Below, piece by piece: positions 7,404 through 8,517 of a DNA stretch of 8,517 bases (position 1 is the first letter of the stretch; each line of letters opens with the position of its first letter). A program made the position numbers and the translations under genes. The notes below the pieces were generated by a model. That model was not told where the DNA came from. It saw nothing but the letters and a program-made list of their open reading frames with translations, and made no database searches. This stretch comes from an uncultured Eggerthellaceae bacterium (GTDB lineage: Bacteria; Actinomycetota; Coriobacteriia; Coriobacteriales; Eggerthellaceae): NCBI GenBank assembly GCA_958454405.1, contig CAUEBO010000087.1, forward strand, positions 1-8,517. The letters are read 5' to 3'.

Positions 7404-7745
7404 ATGGAAGCTAAAGCAGTAGCACGCTATGTCCGCGTTTCGCCCCGCAAGGCGCGCATCGTGGTCGATCTGATCCGCGGCAAGTCCGTGCCTCAGGCCC
7501 GCGAGATCCTGCAGTTTACGAACCGTGGTGCAGCGGAGATCGTCGAGAAGACGCTCAACTCCGCCGTGGCCAACGCCGAGCACCTGCATCACGTGCGTCC
7601 GGACACGCTCGTCGTGAAGACGGCCTTCGCCGACGAAGGCCCCACGCTCAAGCGCATCCGTCCGCGCGCCAAGGGCTCCGCGTCGCGCATCCGCAAGCGC
7701 ACGAGCCACATCACGATCATCGTTGCACCGCGAGAGGAGGCATAA
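7404..7745 (+). CDS. rplV: 50S ribosomal protein L22
   Basis: L22 binds 23S rRNA and sends a long beta-hairpin into the nascent-peptide exit tunnel, near the macrolide site. At 113 aa it has the normal length. The N-terminal part has YVRVSPRKARIVVDLIRG (9-26), and the C-terminal signature KRIRPRAKGSASRIRKRTSH (83-102) is clear. The hairpin tip reads GSA (91-93) where E. coli and many others have GRA. The SD (AGGGG, 7393-7397) lies 6 nt before the ATG. Its last codons contain the rpsC SD, and rpsC begins 4 nt after its stop, pointing to translational coupling. Confidence 0.98.
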   Translation: MEAKAVARYVRVSPRKARIVVDLIRGKSVPQAREILQFTNRGAAEIVEKTLNSAVANAEHLHHVRPDTLVVKTAFADEGPTLKRIRPRAKGSASRIRKRTSHITIIVAPREEA

Positions 7746-7749
7746 GCGC

Positions 7750-8463
7750 ATGGGTCAGAAGGTTAGCCCCACCGGGTTCCGCCTTGGCATCACCGAGGAT
7801 TGGCGCAGCCGCTGGTACGCCGACAAGGATTACGCCAAGAACCTGGAAAACGACTTGGCCATCAGGAAGTTTTTGGACAAGCAGCTCGCCCGCGCCGCCG
7901 TCTCCAAGGTTGAGATCGAGCGTGCCGGCGACAAGATCAAGATCATCATCACGACGGCCCGCCCGGGCGTCGTGATCGGCAAGAAGGGCGCCGAGATCGA
8001 CGCCCTGCGCAAGAAGCTCGACAAGATCGCCAACGGCCCGGTGTCCATCGAAGTCATCGAGGTCAAGCGCCCCGAGCTCGACGCCGAGCTCATCGCGCAG
8101 TCCGTGGCTGAGCAGCTCGAGGGCCGCGTGGCCTTCCGCCGCGCCATGCGCAAGGCCGTCCAGTCCGCCCGCAAGAGCGGCGCCAAGGGCATCCGCATCC
8201 AGTGCTCCGGCCGCCTGGGCGGCGCGGAGATGAGCCGTCGCGAGTGGTACCGCGAAGGCCGCGTGCCGCTGCACACGCTGCGCGCGAAAATCGATTACGG
8301 CTTCACCACCGCCGCCACGACGATGGGCTCCATCGGCGTGCAGGTGTGGGTGTACCACGGCGAGATGCTCCCCGGCCAGAAGGCGCCGCAGCCGGCGCTC
8401 GAGGGCAGCTCCCGTCCGAGCCGTTCCCGTCGCAACGACCGCAACGAGAGGGGGCGCAAGTAA
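7750..8463 (+). CDS. rpsC: 30S ribosomal protein S3
   Basis: S3 lies at the mRNA entry channel of the small subunit, where with S4 and S5 it contributes to mRNA unwinding. At 237 aa it is within the usual 210-240 range. The N-terminus MGQKVSPTGFRLGI is canonical. A KH RNA-binding domain carries its GxxG loop in VVIGKKGAEI (GKKG at 77-80). The channel-facing basic run RRAMRKAVQSARKSGAKGI (about 130-148) and the C-terminal motif SGRLGGAEMSRREWYREGR (153-171) are present. The tail after about 212 is basic and likely disordered (Arg/Ser-rich). The ATG at 7750 sits 9 nt after a perfect AGGAGG (7735-7740) inside rplV. The stop directly abuts the rplP start, with no gap. Confidence 0.98.
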   Translation: MGQKVSPTGFRLGITEDWRSRWYADKDYAKNLENDLAIRKFLDKQLARAAVSKVEIERAGDKIKIIITTARPGVVIGKKGAEIDALRKKLDKIANGPVSIEVIEVKRPELDAELIAQSVAEQLEGRVAFRRAMRKAVQSARKSGAKGIRIQCSGRLGGAEMSRREWYREGRVPLHTLRAKIDYGFTTAATTMGSIGVQVWVYHGEMLPGQKAPQPALEGSSRPSRSRRNDRNERGRK

Positions 8464-8517
8464 ATGCTCGTACCTAAGCGCGTCAAGCACCGCAAGGTGC
8501 AGCGTGGTTCCATGAAG
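8464..8517 (+). CDS. rplP: 50S ribosomal protein L16, first 18 codons only
   Basis: L16 is a large-subunit protein near the peptidyltransferase centre and the A-site tRNA elbow. The 18 residues in the window, MLVPKRVKHRKVQRGSMK, are the classic L16 N-terminus. The ATG follows the rpsC stop with no gap, and its SD (GAGGGGG, 8448-8454) is inside rpsC, so translation is probably coupled. The gene is cut by the window edge, not broken. Order after rpsC is as in the standard S10 cluster, so rpmC and rpsQ are expected next. Confidence 0.97.
   Translation, partial: MLVPKRVKHRKVQRGSMK

Overview
The window is GC-rich bacterial chromosome with compact genes and strong Shine-Dalgarno (SD) sites. The ribosomal proteins are clearly bacterial. 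The gene style suggests a high-GC Gram-positive of the Coriobacteriia/Eggerthellaceae type: a large FtsX-type permease, a membrane GGDEF-EAL protein and a divergent trigger-factor-like protein. That placement is inference, not proven here.

Layout. (1) Positions 1-1587 (+) hold the 3' part of a large ABC transporter permease with FtsX-type domains; its start and its ATPase lie outside the window. (2) A convergent 87-bp gap holds a perfect 24-bp GC-only palindrome. (3) Positions 1675-3636 (-) encode a seven-helix membrane protein with a degenerate GGDEF domain and an intact EAL domain, probably a cyclic-di-GMP phosphodiesterase. (4) A 193-bp divergent intergenic region has a TACAAT -10 box facing each way. 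(5) Positions 3830-5191 (+) encode a trigger-factor-like chaperone/PPIase without the usual ribosome-docking motif. (6) Positions 5192-5579 hold two GC-rich hairpins, a short AT-rich island and no convincing gene. (7) Positions 5580-6065 (+) encode an unrecognised 161-aa protein. (8) From 6062 on lies a good sigma-70-type promoter, a roughly 170-nt structured leader, then rplB-rpsS-rplV-rpsC-rplP, the distal part of the S10 ribosomal protein cluster, tightly packed and co-directional. rplP runs off the window.

The most notable point is that the S10 cluster begins at rplB. The usual upstream partners (rpsJ, rplC, rplD, rplW) are not next to it; an unrelated hypothetical gene, a promoter and a structured leader are there instead. 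The leader has mutually exclusive pairings and a 44-nt stem-loop just before the rplB SD site, so it is a plausible autoregulatory element. No mobile element, CRISPR array, tRNA or rRNA was seen, and nothing amounts to a clearly new multigene system.
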